From Acidobacteriota bacterium (GTDB lineage: Bacteria > Acidobacteriota > Terriglobia > Acidiferrales > UBA7541), in contig JABCZR010000002.1 of the NCBI GenBank assembly GCA_013289585.1, positions 248,001-312,000 of the forward strand: a DNA stretch of 64,000 nucleotides, in the 5' to 3' direction. The first letter of the stretch is position 1; each line of letters starts with the position of its first letter. The notes beneath the pieces were generated by a model. That model worked only from the letters and a program-made list of their open reading frames with translations, was not told the origin of the DNA and did no database searches. The position numbers were made by a program, and so were the translations under genes. Below, in pieces: positions 34,866-42,949 of the stretch.

Positions 34866-35807
34866 ATGCCGGAAGACATGTCACCGGGAGCGAGCCCTTT
34901 CGATATGCGGCGAACGGCCAGCCGCGGCCGATTGCTATGGATTTCTTCTTGGGCGTTGGGTTTCGCGTTGCTCGGTATCGTTCTGGTGGCCGGGACAAAT
35001 CATGCGGTGGCCTGGTCAAGTTCGGACACGTTCTGCGGTACCGCTTGCCACTCGATGACCTGGGTTGCCGCGGCGTACCGGCAGAGCCCGCATTACATCA
35101 ATCCGGTGGGAATTCGCGCAAGCTGCGGTGCATGCCACGTTCCGTATGACTCCGGCCACGCCACCGCAGCACAATATGTAGAGTTGCTGTTGTTCAAGGT
35201 TGATCGCGGGGCAAAAGATTTCTGGTACGAAGCGAGGAAGAGCATCGCGACAAAAGATGAGTGGGAGAAACGCCGCCCCGCGCTGAGCAACACATTTCAA
35301 AATTATCTGACGCAGCATAACTACATCACGTGCCGCGGCTGCCACTCGCTCGACGCTTTCGGAGGCGCGCGCAGCCACATGAAAGTGGTGATTCACCGCG
35401 GGCTCGCTAACGCGAGCAGCTTCGATTGTTTGCAATGCCACGTCAACATCGGGCACGTCTATGAACAGCCGGCATCCAAAGTGAACGGCTGGTACACCGC
35501 GGAACAGGCGGCCGCCGGCGAAAAACTTTTCGCGCAGTCCTGCGCAGCGTGCCACGGCGCGAAGCTGGAAGGTGGCGGCGGGCCAGCACTGATCGGCGCC
35601 ACCTGGAAACAAAGCTTCGGCGGCGCAAAGCTTTTACGCGTGTGGGGAGAGATCAGAGGTCCGATGGCGGATTATGCCGGCGCAACTTTCACGACGCAGC
35701 AGTCCCTCGATATTCTCGCCTTTTTGCTGCAGCAGAACGGGCTCCCCGCCGGCAACAAGCCGCTCGCGGATACGCGCGAACTCTCCGACACCCTTCCCGA
35801 AAAATAG
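34866..35807 (+). CDS. NapC/NirT-like multiheme cytochrome fused to a monoheme cytochrome c
   Basis: A 313-residue protein anchored by one N-terminal helix (about 24-42). Heme motifs in order are CGTACH (57-62, a CX3CH form), CGACH (87-91), CRGCH (156-160) and CLQCH (188-192), the NapC/NirT set of four, with the SM of CHSM at the quinol-side heme. A linker leads to a fifth heme, CAACH (226-230), inside a domain that matches the upstream cytochrome (GWYTAEQAAAGEKLFAQSC). The protein could carry electrons from the quinol pool to the periplasm and pass them on directly. It starts 112 bases after the monoheme gene. Confidence 0.88.
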   Translation: MPEDMSPGASPFDMRRTASRGRLLWISSWALGFALLGIVLVAGTNHAVAWSSSDTFCGTACHSMTWVAAAYRQSPHYINPVGIRASCGACHVPYDSGHATAAQYVELLLFKVDRGAKDFWYEARKSIATKDEWEKRRPALSNTFQNYLTQHNYITCRGCHSLDAFGGARSHMKVVIHRGLANASSFDCLQCHVNIGHVYEQPASKVNGWYTAEQAAAGEKLFAQSCAACHGAKLEGGGGPALIGATWKQSFGGAKLLRVWGEIRGPMADYAGATFTTQQSLDILAFLLQQNGLPAGNKPLADTRELSDTLPEK

Positions 35808-36012
35808 CGCGGCGCGAGGGGATGTAGAAAGATAGACCGGTTTTGCGGGTGGTCCGCAATTACCCGCAGGGTTACGTACTGGCAGCATTACATCAGGGGT
35901 GTTCAATTTGGTACAGCCAGACCCTGTTTGTAAGCGTACCCTTACCCGGAGGCAGGGGTTCTTGGCGACCGGTGTTTCCCTTCGGCACGGGCCCTCGGTT
36001 CCGGAGGTCAAC

Positions 36013-36288
36013 ATGTCTTGTCCTTCCTGTGGTTCGGGCAACCTAGCGGAATTCCGCGCAGAGATGATGATTCACTTTGAGGGCATCAAAAACGTGGACA
36101 AGCCTGGCGTATGGTTATTTCCGAGACTATGGATATGCACTGATTGCGGAGCTTCACGGTTCCGGGTTCCGGAGAAAGAGCTGGAGCAGCTTACAAGAAT
36201 TGCTCTGCCGGCGGAGCGAGGTAACGCGCTGGAGAAAGTTGGCGACGCCGTGCCGCGCAAAACGATGGCGCAGGGCGCGGGACAATAG
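36013..36288 (+). CDS. Small zinc-ribbon protein
   Basis: A 91-residue protein with a CPSC pair near the start and a CTDC pair in LWICTDCGASRFRVPEKEL, forming a likely zinc ribbon around the middle segment. No DNA-binding helix is obvious. GGAGG at 36003-36007 supports the ATG at 36013. The gap before it (205 bases) holds no gene. It is convergent with the response regulator gene, with 13 bases between them. Confidence 0.65.
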   Translation: MSCPSCGSGNLAEFRAEMMIHFEGIKNVDKPGVWLFPRLWICTDCGASRFRVPEKELEQLTRIALPAERGNALEKVGDAVPRKTMAQGAGQ

Positions 36289-36301
36289 AATTATTGCTTC
36301 T

Positions 36302-36772
36302 TTACGTGCGGCTGAAAGAGGATTTCCCGGAAAGCACGGCTTCGATAGCGCCGACGAGATCTCTTCCGGCATTTGCTTTAACGACGTAGCCGTTCGCGCC
36401 CAGGTCTTCGGCTACCTGCACGACGTCCGCGGAGGATTCCTGGGTGACAAAAATTATTTTGGATGCGGGCGCGAGCTTCCGGATGCGTCGAGCGGCTTCG
36501 ATGCCGTCAAGCGAGGGGAGACCGATATCCAACAGAATCAAATCCGGTTGCAGCTCTTGGGCTTTCTGGACTGCTTCTAGTCCGTCAGAGGCTTCTCCGA
36601 TGACCTGCAATCCGCTCATGCTTGCGAGCGTTGCGGTCATGAATTGCCGAAAGGCTGCGAAGTCCTCTACAACGAGAACGGAGATTGATGACACCCAGGT
36701 CACAACCTTTCCCGAGTCAAACTGCACTTTCACTTTATCCAGGGAGGGGGACTTCCAGGAACTATGAATCAT
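36302..36772 (-). CDS. Receiver-only response regulator
   Basis: A single receiver domain: SVLVVEDFAAFRQFM with the acidic pair, the phosphorylated Asp in PDLILLDIGLPSLDG, a Thr in IIFVTQESS and Lys in GYVVKANAG. No output domain follows. The first 27 residues look unlike a receiver, so GTG at 36694 or 36703 may be the true start. The ATG at 36772 overlaps the stop of an upstream coding-like frame by 4 bases (see 36769-36939), which favours it. No histidine kinase is adjacent. Confidence 0.85.
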   Translation of the reverse strand: MIHSSWKSPSLDKVKVQFDSGKVVTWVSSISVLVVEDFAAFRQFMTATLASMSGLQVIGEASDGLEAVQKAQELQPDLILLDIGLPSLDGIEAARRIRKLAPASKIIFVTQESSADVVQVAEDLGANGYVVKANAGRDLVGAIEAVLSGKSSFSRT

Positions 36773-36939
36773 AATGCGCGCGGAGGAATAGTTTCAATCA
36801 CAAAAAAGTCGTCCTCCAGAGTGGAACACTCGATATTCAGACGCCAGACATTGATTTCGCCTGTGCCGAATTTGAGTCGTCCTCCATCACCGGCCAGCAG
36901 CTGGCTCCGTAACCGTGCATGACGGCGACAGAAAGTTTC
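36769..36939 (-). pseudogene. Coding-like fragment without a start codon
   Basis: A 56-codon open stretch on the minus strand reading RSQLLAGDGGRLKFGTGEIN, then VWRLNIECSTLEDDFFVIET and a short tail, with protein-like composition. It ends in TGA overlapping the ATG of the response regulator (ATGA). There is no ATG, GTG or TTG near its beginning, and a stop lies just upstream at 36940-36942, so it is probably the 3' end of a gene broken by a frameshift or deletion. The remaining gap up to 37141 shows no gene. Confidence 0.35.
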
Positions 36940-37141
36940 TCAGCCGGCGATAAACGAATTTGGAGGGACAGGGGAACTCGTACTATTGCTTCGGTAGGGT
37001 GCGATTGCTATATTGCGCGAGCCCGCTTCCTCAACCTCTGAAGACCCGACCGGCGAAAAACTGCGTCGTCGCGAATAGGTGTCCAAGTGCGACGCACGCA
37101 GAGATTTCCGGTTGCGGCCCGGCCGTGCAATGGAGGTTCCC

Positions 37142-38332
37142 ATGAAAGACAAGTTCTCGGTGGTTACCCGATTTTGGTTTTTGTTGGTGCTGGTGTTGCT
37201 CCTGCCTCGATCGGGCATGTCCTCAAATGGCGCTCGATTGGTGGTGGATGACGATAAGGTGGAATGTCCAAACGCAGGTTTTACGCACATTCAGGACGCG
37301 ATTGACGCGGCATCCCCGGGCGATCACATTCGAATCTGCAAAGGCACGTATGTGGAGCAGCTTACGATTCGAAAGGCGCTGGACATCGACGCGGACAGCG
37401 GTGCGGTATTGATGCCCAACGCAATGAAACCGAACACGACGAGCCTGTTCAGCGGTGCGCCAATCGCCACGGCGATACTGGTGGCGGATGCCACGGATGT
37501 TTCCATCAGCGGGCTGACGGTGGATGGCGTGAATAACGGGATTTCGGAGTGCGCGCCGGACCTGGAAGGGGTAACGTTTCAAAATGCGTCGGGAAATATC
37601 GTAAGGGCGGCGATACGAAATTTCAAACTAGGGACCGGACTGGGAGGCTGCCAATCCGGAACGGGACTCTTCGTGCAGAGCGGCGGTGGCAAGATTTCGA
37701 AAGTAGAAATCGAAGACTGCACGATCCATGATTTTCAAAAAAATGGAATCACCGCAAATGAGATCGGAACTACGGCATTCATCCGGCGGAACGTCGTTAC
37801 TGGAATCGGGCCGACGGCGGCGATCGCGCAGAACGGCATTCAGATTGGATTCGGCGCCGGGGGAGCGATTGCAAAAAATGTGGTGACGAATAACGTGTAT
37901 TCCGCTTGCATCGCGGTAGCAACTTGCGCGGCCGTGGCGACGAATATTCTGGTGACACAATCGGATGGCGTGGAAGTTTCCGGAAACAAGGCGGGGATCA
38001 GCCAGGTGGCCATCTTTGTGAACGGGAATGCCGCCGAGGTTGAACGAAACGAGACGTTTGCCGCAAACGTTTTCGACGGCATTCGCCTGGAAGGCAATCA
38101 GGCGGAGATCCGGCGCAACCGTGTATTTAACGGGGCCGAGGCCGGCATCTTTGTGATGGGGAACAACAACGTGTTGGAAGACAACGTCATCACCGAAGCA
38201 GCTATTGGAATTCTCAAGGAGACCGGATCCATGGGGAACTTGATTGCCATGAACCGTTTCTTTGACACGCCCATCGCGGTTCAAGATCCTTCGCCCGCGG
38301 GGTTGGCGAATAAAATTCAGCCGCAGCGGTAG
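37142..38332 (+). CDS. Secreted right-handed beta-helix protein
   Basis: A 396-residue protein with a hydrophobic export signal (residues 11-24) and then a pectate-lyase-like right-handed beta-helix with regular turns (AGFTHIQDAIDAASPGDHIR at the first turn, then many N- and G-rich coils such as GNNNVLEDNVITEAAIGILK). This belongs to the NosD/PbH1 group of surface or periplasmic proteins; no catalytic Asp cluster of pectate lyases is seen. The ATG at 37142 has GGAGG upstream; the open frame extends to 37079. Likely substrate: a carbohydrate or cell-surface partner. Confidence 0.85.
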   Translation: MKDKFSVVTRFWFLLVLVLLLPRSGMSSNGARLVVDDDKVECPNAGFTHIQDAIDAASPGDHIRICKGTYVEQLTIRKALDIDADSGAVLMPNAMKPNTTSLFSGAPIATAILVADATDVSISGLTVDGVNNGISECAPDLEGVTFQNASGNIVRAAIRNFKLGTGLGGCQSGTGLFVQSGGGKISKVEIEDCTIHDFQKNGITANEIGTTAFIRRNVVTGIGPTAAIAQNGIQIGFGAGGAIAKNVVTNNVYSACIAVATCAAVATNILVTQSDGVEVSGNKAGISQVAIFVNGNAAEVERNETFAANVFDGIRLEGNQAEIRRNRVFNGAEAGIFVMGNNNVLEDNVITEAAIGILKETGSMGNLIAMNRFFDTPIAVQDPSPAGLANKIQPQR

Positions 38333-38375
38333 GATGTTCGAAATTCGTCACGGAACCCTTTCCTCTTCGGCGGCG

Positions 38376-39113
38376 TCAGGGAATGACGGTGATGCTGGTT
38401 ACGGGATGAATCTCCATCCATTGGCCGTGGAAAGTGTCCTGGACATAGGTTCCGAGGATGCGAACGTGGGAACCAACGGGCGGTAGCGTCACGTGGTCGG
38501 TGTAGCCCTGGCAGGCGGCTTTGGCGTCGGCTTGAATCACAGGGAACCGGCAAACAATTTCGAACACAAGATTGCCTCCTTCATCGCTCTTGTTTCCGGC
38601 GTTGACGAGATTCTGAAATTCAGGATCGAGCTTGAGCCATCCATGCGTGTCGCCATCCGGCTCATGACGAACTCCATCGGGTTCCTTGCCGGCGGTGGCG
38701 TCCACGATCGTTCCGGTCACAGCGATGCACTGTAAGTTCACGATCAGGCGCGTGGGATGGTAGACATGACTTTGCAGGCTGGAGTCACAGCCCGTGGCCG
38801 GAGGCGGAAGAGGGCTTGGAGGCGGAGCTGACGGCGGCGCGAGGGGAGTCTTCGAAATGGTGAGGGCTTTTGAAGTGACCCAACCAACCTGGTCCTCCTC
38901 CGTCCTGACGTGATAGAAGCCGCCGTCCGGGTTTTCGTCGACGAGGTCTAATCTCGCGCCCTTGGGGAGATGTTCCACCACTGGACTTGAGGTTGTGGGA
39001 TCACGACGAAGATTAGCGTTGCGGTTGACGGTGGCCTGCTGCGCCGAGAGCAGAAGTGGGCAAGCGAGCAGCAGCAGAATCCAGATCGGAGTCCGGAGCA
39101 GATACATCTTCAT
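38376..39113 (-). CDS. Secreted SH3b-domain protein with a C-terminal beta domain
   Basis: A 245-residue protein with a signal peptide (IWILLLLACPLLLSA, AQ cleavage), a bacterial SH3 domain at about 28-88 (VNRNANLRRDPTTSSPVVEH then GWVTSKALTISK), a proline-rich linker (APPSAPPPSPLPPPA), and a C-terminal beta-rich domain with two Cys pairs (VNLQCIAVTG, CRFPV, AAC). The C-terminal half resembles the DUF3465-type fold, tentatively. A promoter-like sequence lies at 39160-39189. Peptidoglycan binding is a common SH3b role. Confidence 0.78.
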   Translation of the reverse strand: MKMYLLRTPIWILLLLACPLLLSAQQATVNRNANLRRDPTTSSPVVEHLPKGARLDLVDENPDGGFYHVRTEEDQVGWVTSKALTISKTPLAPPSAPPPSPLPPPATGCDSSLQSHVYHPTRLIVNLQCIAVTGTIVDATAGKEPDGVRHEPDGDTHGWLKLDPEFQNLVNAGNKSDEGGNLVFEIVCRFPVIQADAKAACQGYTDHVTLPPVGSHVRILGTYVQDTFHGQWMEIHPVTSITVIP

Positions 39114-39159
39114 CTGGCCTCGCCTTTTGCGATGCGCGGGCGGCTGGGGGCCACGATAA

Positions 39160-39189
39160 GATATAAAGATATTACGGTTGGGGTGTCAA
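39160..39189 (-). promoter_or_regulatory. Candidate sigma-70 promoter for the SH3b gene
   Basis: On the minus strand TTGACA (39189-39184), a 17-base spacer, then TTATAT (39166-39161), about 47 bases before the ATG. Confidence 0.45.
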
Positions 39190-39345
39190 GAAATACGGCG
39201 CGCAGAAAATTCGTCGCTTGCGGATATTCGGGTTGAAGAAAACCAAGGGAGTTGCGCAGTCGAAGGAAATGCGAAGCAGAATTATTTCCGGCGCGATTCG
39301 AGAGATCGCGCGAGCCGGCGCGGACCGTTAACTAGCGCGGGAGTG

Positions 39346-39822
39346 CTACTGGATGACGGCGCTGGCGCTGGTGCAGCCGGAGCCGGAAGGGTCGTAGCGG
39401 ATTACGCCGCTCTGATCGAGGCAGAACATGCGCTGGCCGGAGGCGCCGAGAACCTGGGGCGCGGCGGTGAGCGTAAAGGTGACGGAGGGAGTGGCGCCAT
39501 CACCGCTCCAAACAAAGGTGTAGCCGCTTTTCACGCCCGAGGCGAGGACATTGTCGATCAAGCAGGCCTGGGAGGAGCTGGCGGTGCAGGGATTTGCGCC
39601 GCCTAGATTCGTCAACTGAGCAGCGAATCCTTGATTCGGGTAAGTAATGGAATAGGTCACCACGGAAGTGTCAATGACACGCAAGGAAGCAACAGCGGAG
39701 GCCTCGTTGGCGCGCATACGCGAGCGGACGTAATTGGGTACGGCGATTGCCGCGATAATCAAGATGATGGCGACGACGAGCAGAAGCTCGATCAATGAGA
39801 ATCCGGATTGGTTTTTCCGCAT
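39346..39822 (-). CDS. Type IV pilin-like protein
   Basis: A 158-residue pseudopilin or pilin. The prepilin cleavage and N-methylation segment is MRKNQSGFSLIELLLVVAII with Gly-Phe and Glu at +5. A long helix and a globular part with two likely disulfide pairs follow (NPCTASSSQACLI and FCLDQ...GSGCTS). The ATG at 39822 gives the normal 7-residue leader; the frame is open from 39879. No assembly ATPase, PilD or secretin gene is near, so these are elsewhere. A sigma-54-like promoter lies at 39891-39906. Confidence 0.9.
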   Translation of the reverse strand: MRKNQSGFSLIELLLVVAIILIIAAIAVPNYVRSRMRANEASAVASLRVIDTSVVTYSITYPNQGFAAQLTNLGGANPCTASSSQACLIDNVLASGVKSGYTFVWSGDGATPSVTFTLTAAPQVLGASGQRMFCLDQSGVIRYDPSGSGCTSASAVIQ

Positions 39823-39890
39823 AAGGTCCCCTCTCAGGTGCACCTTTCCTGGGCTGAAAGTCCTGGGCCATCCCACCACGCTCTATAAGG

Positions 39891-39906
39891 AGCATTCCGG
39901 GCACCA
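39891..39906 (-). promoter_or_regulatory. Candidate sigma-54 (-24/-12) promoter of the pilin gene
   Basis: On the minus strand TGGTGCCCGGAATGCT keeps the GG-N10-GC spacing of sigma-54 promoters and most of TGGCAC-N5-TTGC. It would start transcription close to 39880, about 58 bases before the pilin ATG, which agrees with other sigma-54-controlled pilin genes. Confidence 0.4.
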
Positions 39907-40072
39907 CTGGGCGCGGTATCTAAAGGGAAATAAACCCTTTATGTTTAACGGTGTAGGCCTGATTGGCCTCCAAAGGAAGGAGTGTCAGAGCTGCAACTGA
40001 CAAAAAACGTCAAGAAACACGGTTGGCTAGCATTTATTGACAATAAAGGTCAGTCTTTGCGGATTTGCCGTC

Positions 40073-40954
40073 TTACTTCTTTGAGCGCTTGGTTTTGTCT
40101 GGAAGTGCGGCGGCTTTGGTTGCCGGGAGGTCAACGCGCCAAATGTCCTTGTCGCGCTGCAAGCCGTAGACTCCGACGTGGTTGGATTCTGAAGTACCGA
40201 CCTGGCCGGTCCAGACGACGCGGAAGAGGCCTTTTCGCAAGCTCCAGGTGCGGCGGACTTCGATGGTCTGTCCGGGGGAAGTGAGGAAGCCAACGCCGTC
40301 GAGGCGAGCGCCATCCTGACTGAGATCGACGGTATAGGCGGTTTGCGCGAAGGGATTGCCTTTAGAATCTCTGCCTTTGACGACGACGCGGAGAGACTTT
40401 GGAACGCGCGGCTTCTTGCGATTTTTCTTCCAGAAATCGTTTATCGGCTGTTTGAAAGCCAAGCCGATGCGCGTTTCGTTGTCGGAATAGCGATCCACGT
40501 AGGCCACGCGAACTTCCTGCTCGGCTCGACTGGCCTTGTGAATGAGAAAAACCGTTTCGCCCAATTCCAGCTTGGTTTTTACGATGACGAGAGCGCCGCT
40601 GGCGTTCACGGTGACGGTTTCGGTTTCTTCGTGGAAGGCGCCCCTTTTGCCCGCGAAGCCGTAGACAACCACGGGCACGCGCATGTTCAGTCGAACGCTG
40701 GAGCGAGGAGTCTTTTTTGAGGGGCCGGCGGTTGCGCGAGAAAGGGAACGGCCGATTTGAGAAGGAGGGGCATCCACAGGAGCGATTTCCATGGCTTCGC
40801 TGGGAGCCGCTCGCTGCGCGCCGTGCTCGCGGCACTTGAATTCCCAGGATTGTTCGAGGATTTGCTCGAGGGATTCGTCGCGACTATTGAGCGTAATCCA
40901 GGAGTCGCTGTCTCCGCGGGGACACGAGAGCCGAACGGCAAAATTTCTAGGCAT
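40073..40954 (-). CDS. Protein with two PilZ-like domains
   Basis: A 293-residue protein. After a basic N-terminal stretch, residues 88-172 and 184-272 each resemble a PilZ domain: the first contains RLNMRVPVVVYG and VTVNASGALV, the second RVVVKGRDSKG and TVDLSQDGARLDGVG. The first lacks the exact RxxxR and NxSxxG, while the second keeps only the DLSQDGARL-like loop, so c-di-GMP binding may rest on one domain. It lies 250 bases downstream of the pilin gene and on the same strand as it, upstream in transcription. Confidence 0.75.
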   Translation of the reverse strand: MPRNFAVRLSCPRGDSDSWITLNSRDESLEQILEQSWEFKCREHGAQRAAPSEAMEIAPVDAPPSQIGRSLSRATAGPSKKTPRSSVRLNMRVPVVVYGFAGKRGAFHEETETVTVNASGALVIVKTKLELGETVFLIHKASRAEQEVRVAYVDRYSDNETRIGLAFKQPINDFWKKNRKKPRVPKSLRVVVKGRDSKGNPFAQTAYTVDLSQDGARLDGVGFLTSPGQTIEVRRTWSLRKGLFRVVWTGQVGTSESNHVGVYGLQRDKDIWRVDLPATKAAALPDKTKRSKK

Positions 40955-41167
40955 ATAGATTCCCTACGCAGTTCGATCATACCCGTTTGAGGAATAGGCT
41001 GGACGGGGACAAAACATGGAGTTCTTCGAAAAGTTACCGTCCTGGCGGACAGGGGTGTAGGCACTTCTTTCCGTTGTAACCTTTGCAAAAGAGGGGACTC
41101 GTATGCGTGTACGAGATGAGTGCCCAGAGCGACTCACCGAGAATTCAAAAACAGAGGAGAGATTCGT

Positions 41168-41668
41168 ATGGTTCGCACAATCAAGACGGGAATGGCTTTC
41201 GCTGCACTGGCGGCGGCTTTCACGCTTCAGACATCGGTGTACGCGCAGGAGCCGATGAAGCAAGACAGCATGAAGCAAGACAAGATGCAGGACGACAAAA
41301 TGAAGCACGACGCCATGACAAAGATGCTGTTCACCGGCAAGTTCCACGGGAAAGTACACAAGACCGACGGCCGGGCGACGATTTATCAAGGAGCGGACGG
41401 GAAGCTGGTGCTGCGGTTGACCAAGTTCACGACTTCGAACGGTCCGGACGTGCACGTGATTCTGGTGGCGACGACGGATGCGATGGACGACGCCAATTTC
41501 CTGAAGGACAACACGGAGAAGGTGGAGCTGGGAAAACTGAAGGGAAATGAAGGCGACCAGAATTACGAAATTCCCGCGGGGACAGACCTGACGAGATTCC
41601 GGACGGTTTCGATCTACTGCGAGCGTTTCAACGCGAATTTTGGCGCGGCGCCGCTGGAGAAGTTCTAA
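41168..41668 (+). CDS. Secreted DM13-domain protein, copy 1
   Basis: A 166-residue protein with a signal peptide (MAFAALAAAFTLQTSVYAQE), a short charged repeat rich in KQD/MKQD, and a DM13 domain (about 52-166) with FTGKFHGKVHKTDGRATIYQ, FTTSNGPDVHVILVA and the end SIYCERFNANFGAAPLEKF. DM13 is a compact domain proposed to act in electron transfer or metal binding; its conserved Cys is in YCERF. The ATG at 41168 is preceded by GAGGAGAG. A related gene follows directly. Confidence 0.88.
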   Translation: MVRTIKTGMAFAALAAAFTLQTSVYAQEPMKQDSMKQDKMQDDKMKHDAMTKMLFTGKFHGKVHKTDGRATIYQGADGKLVLRLTKFTTSNGPDVHVILVATTDAMDDANFLKDNTEKVELGKLKGNEGDQNYEIPAGTDLTRFRTVSIYCERFNANFGAAPLEKF

Positions 41669-41688
41669 GGATTCGATTAAGGAGAGGA

Positions 41689-41711
41689 ACGGGCAGGCGC
41701 TGCCTGCCCGT
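41689..41711. repeat. Hairpin between the two DM13 genes
   Basis: A perfect 10-base stem, ACGGGCAGGC-GCT-GCCTGCCCGT, in the 66-base gap. There is no T-run after it, so it is not a standard terminator; it may affect mRNA stability. Confidence 0.6.
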
Positions 41712-41734
41712 GCTGATTCTTCGGAGAAAAGAAG

Positions 41735-42238
41735 ATGAATACGAGTTCCCGGATAGCAAGGGGAAAATGGATTCTGACGGCGATTGGGGTGCCGGTGCTT
41801 GTTGGAGTGTGGTGGGCGTTCCGGCCAGAGAAACTTTTCATCAATCAGCGGGTAAGCGAGGCAGCGCCGGCGGCGCTGAGCGCGGAACCGGAAGCCGTAT
41901 ATACGGGGCGGCTGGAGGGAAAGATTCACCAGGCGAGCGGACGAGCAACGATTTACAAATCGATCGAAGGGAAGCAATATTTGCGGCTTTCGGATTTCAC
42001 GACTTCGAATGGGCCGGATTTGCACGTGCTGCTGGTGCGTTCGAACGACAAGGCGCTGGGGCAGGAAGTCGTGAAGGGCGACCTGGACAGCGTGGAGCTC
42101 GGCTCATTGAAAGGGAACCAGGGCGATCAGAATTATGATTTGCCAGCGACAGTGGATTTGAATCAGTATCAGGCGGTGGCGATTTATTGTGAGAGGTTTC
42201 ACGCGATTTTTGGCGTGGCGAAGCTGGAAAAGTTTTAA
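41735..42238 (+). CDS. Membrane-anchored DM13-domain protein, copy 2
   Basis: A 167-residue paralog of the preceding gene. An N-terminal membrane helix (WILTAIGVPVLVGVWWAF) replaces the cleavable signal, and the charged KQD repeat is absent. The DM13 domain (about 55-167) is close to copy 1: YTGRLEGKIHQASGRATIYK, FTTSNGPDLHVLLVRSND, YCERFHAIFGVAKLEKF. It follows 66 bases after copy 1 and is followed 84 bases later by an ECF sigma gene, with a hairpin and T-run in between. Confidence 0.88.
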   Translation: MNTSSRIARGKWILTAIGVPVLVGVWWAFRPEKLFINQRVSEAAPAALSAEPEAVYTGRLEGKIHQASGRATIYKSIEGKQYLRLSDFTTSNGPDLHVLLVRSNDKALGQEVVKGDLDSVELGSLKGNQGDQNYDLPATVDLNQYQAVAIYCERFHAIFGVAKLEKF

Positions 42239-42266
42239 GAGAGATGGTGTGAAGAGACAACAGGAA

Positions 42267-42321
42267 CGCCGCCCTGAATCGGCTTCGCAAACAGCGAGCC
42301 GGTGAGGGCGGCGACCGTTTT
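42267..42321 (+). terminator. Large nested hairpin with T-run abutting the sigma gene
   Basis: A perfect 9-base outer stem, CGCCGCCCT (42267-42275) with AGGGCGGCG (42305-42313), encloses an inner stem CGGCT (42280-42284) with AGCCG (42297-42301). TTTTT follows at 42317-42321, one base before the ATG at 42323. It has the form of an intrinsic terminator ending the DM13 transcript, or an attenuator for the sigma factor. Confidence 0.6.
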
Positions 42322-42322
42322 T

Positions 42323-42949
42323 ATGCGAATGGCGGAGACAAATGAGGCGGGACTGATCGCGCGGATTCTAGGCGGCGAGAAGGAACTGTTTCATGAATTG
42401 ATCCGGCCGTATGAGCGGATGGTTTATCTGACGGTGTTCTCCATTTTAAAGAACGAGGCAGATGCCGAGGATGGGGCGCAGGAAGCGGTGATCAGTGCTT
42501 ACCGGCACCTCAGTTCGTTTCGGGGCGACGCCAAGTTCAGCACGTGGCTGACGACGATTGCGATCAACGAAGGGCGGAAACGGCTGCGGAAGGCGAAGAG
42601 TGTGGCGGAGGATTCGATAGATGAAGAAGTGGAAGGACATGAAGGGGACTACAGCCCGGCGCCACTGACGGACTGGCGCGAGGTTCCTCTGGAAGCATTG
42701 GAGCGGAAGGAATTGCGTGAGGCATTGCGGGGTGCGGTCGCGGAGCTTCCCGGCATCTACCGGGAAATATTTATATTGAGAGACCTGGAAGAACTGAACG
42801 TGGAGGAAACGGCACAGGCGCTGGGAATTACGGCAAACGTGGTGAAAGTGCGGCTGCACAGGGCGCGAATCCTGCTGCAGAAGCGGCTGGTTCCCTATCT
42901 GAAAACAACAGCTCCGGCACGCAGAGGATTCTTCGGGAGAGCGCTATGA
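42323..42949 (+). CDS. ECF-type RNA polymerase sigma factor
   Basis: A 208-residue sigma-70 family protein with only regions 2 and 4. Region 2 has RMVYLTVFSILKNEADAEDG, DAEDGAQEAVISAYRHLSSF and the -10 recognition helix KFSTWLTTIAINEGRKRLRK. Region 4 (about 130-195) has IYREIFILRDLEELNVEETA followed by QALGITANVVKVRLHRARIL. The start is uncertain: ATG at 42323, ATG at 42329 or GTG at 42302. Its TGA overlaps the ATG of the zinc-finger anti-sigma gene by 4 bases, the classic coupled arrangement. It likely controls a cell-envelope regulon, including perhaps the DM13 genes. Confidence 0.92.
   Translation: MRMAETNEAGLIARILGGEKELFHELIRPYERMVYLTVFSILKNEADAEDGAQEAVISAYRHLSSFRGDAKFSTWLTTIAINEGRKRLRKAKSVAEDSIDEEVEGHEGDYSPAPLTDWREVPLEALERKELREALRGAVAELPGIYREIFILRDLEELNVEETAQALGITANVVKVRLHRARILLQKRLVPYLKTTAPARRGFFGRAL

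Noticed and set aside
36940..37290. Minus-strand open frame of 116 residues over the start of the beta-helix gene
   Set aside because: It is antisense to a well-supported gene and is rich in Arg/Ser in the way of a shadow frame.
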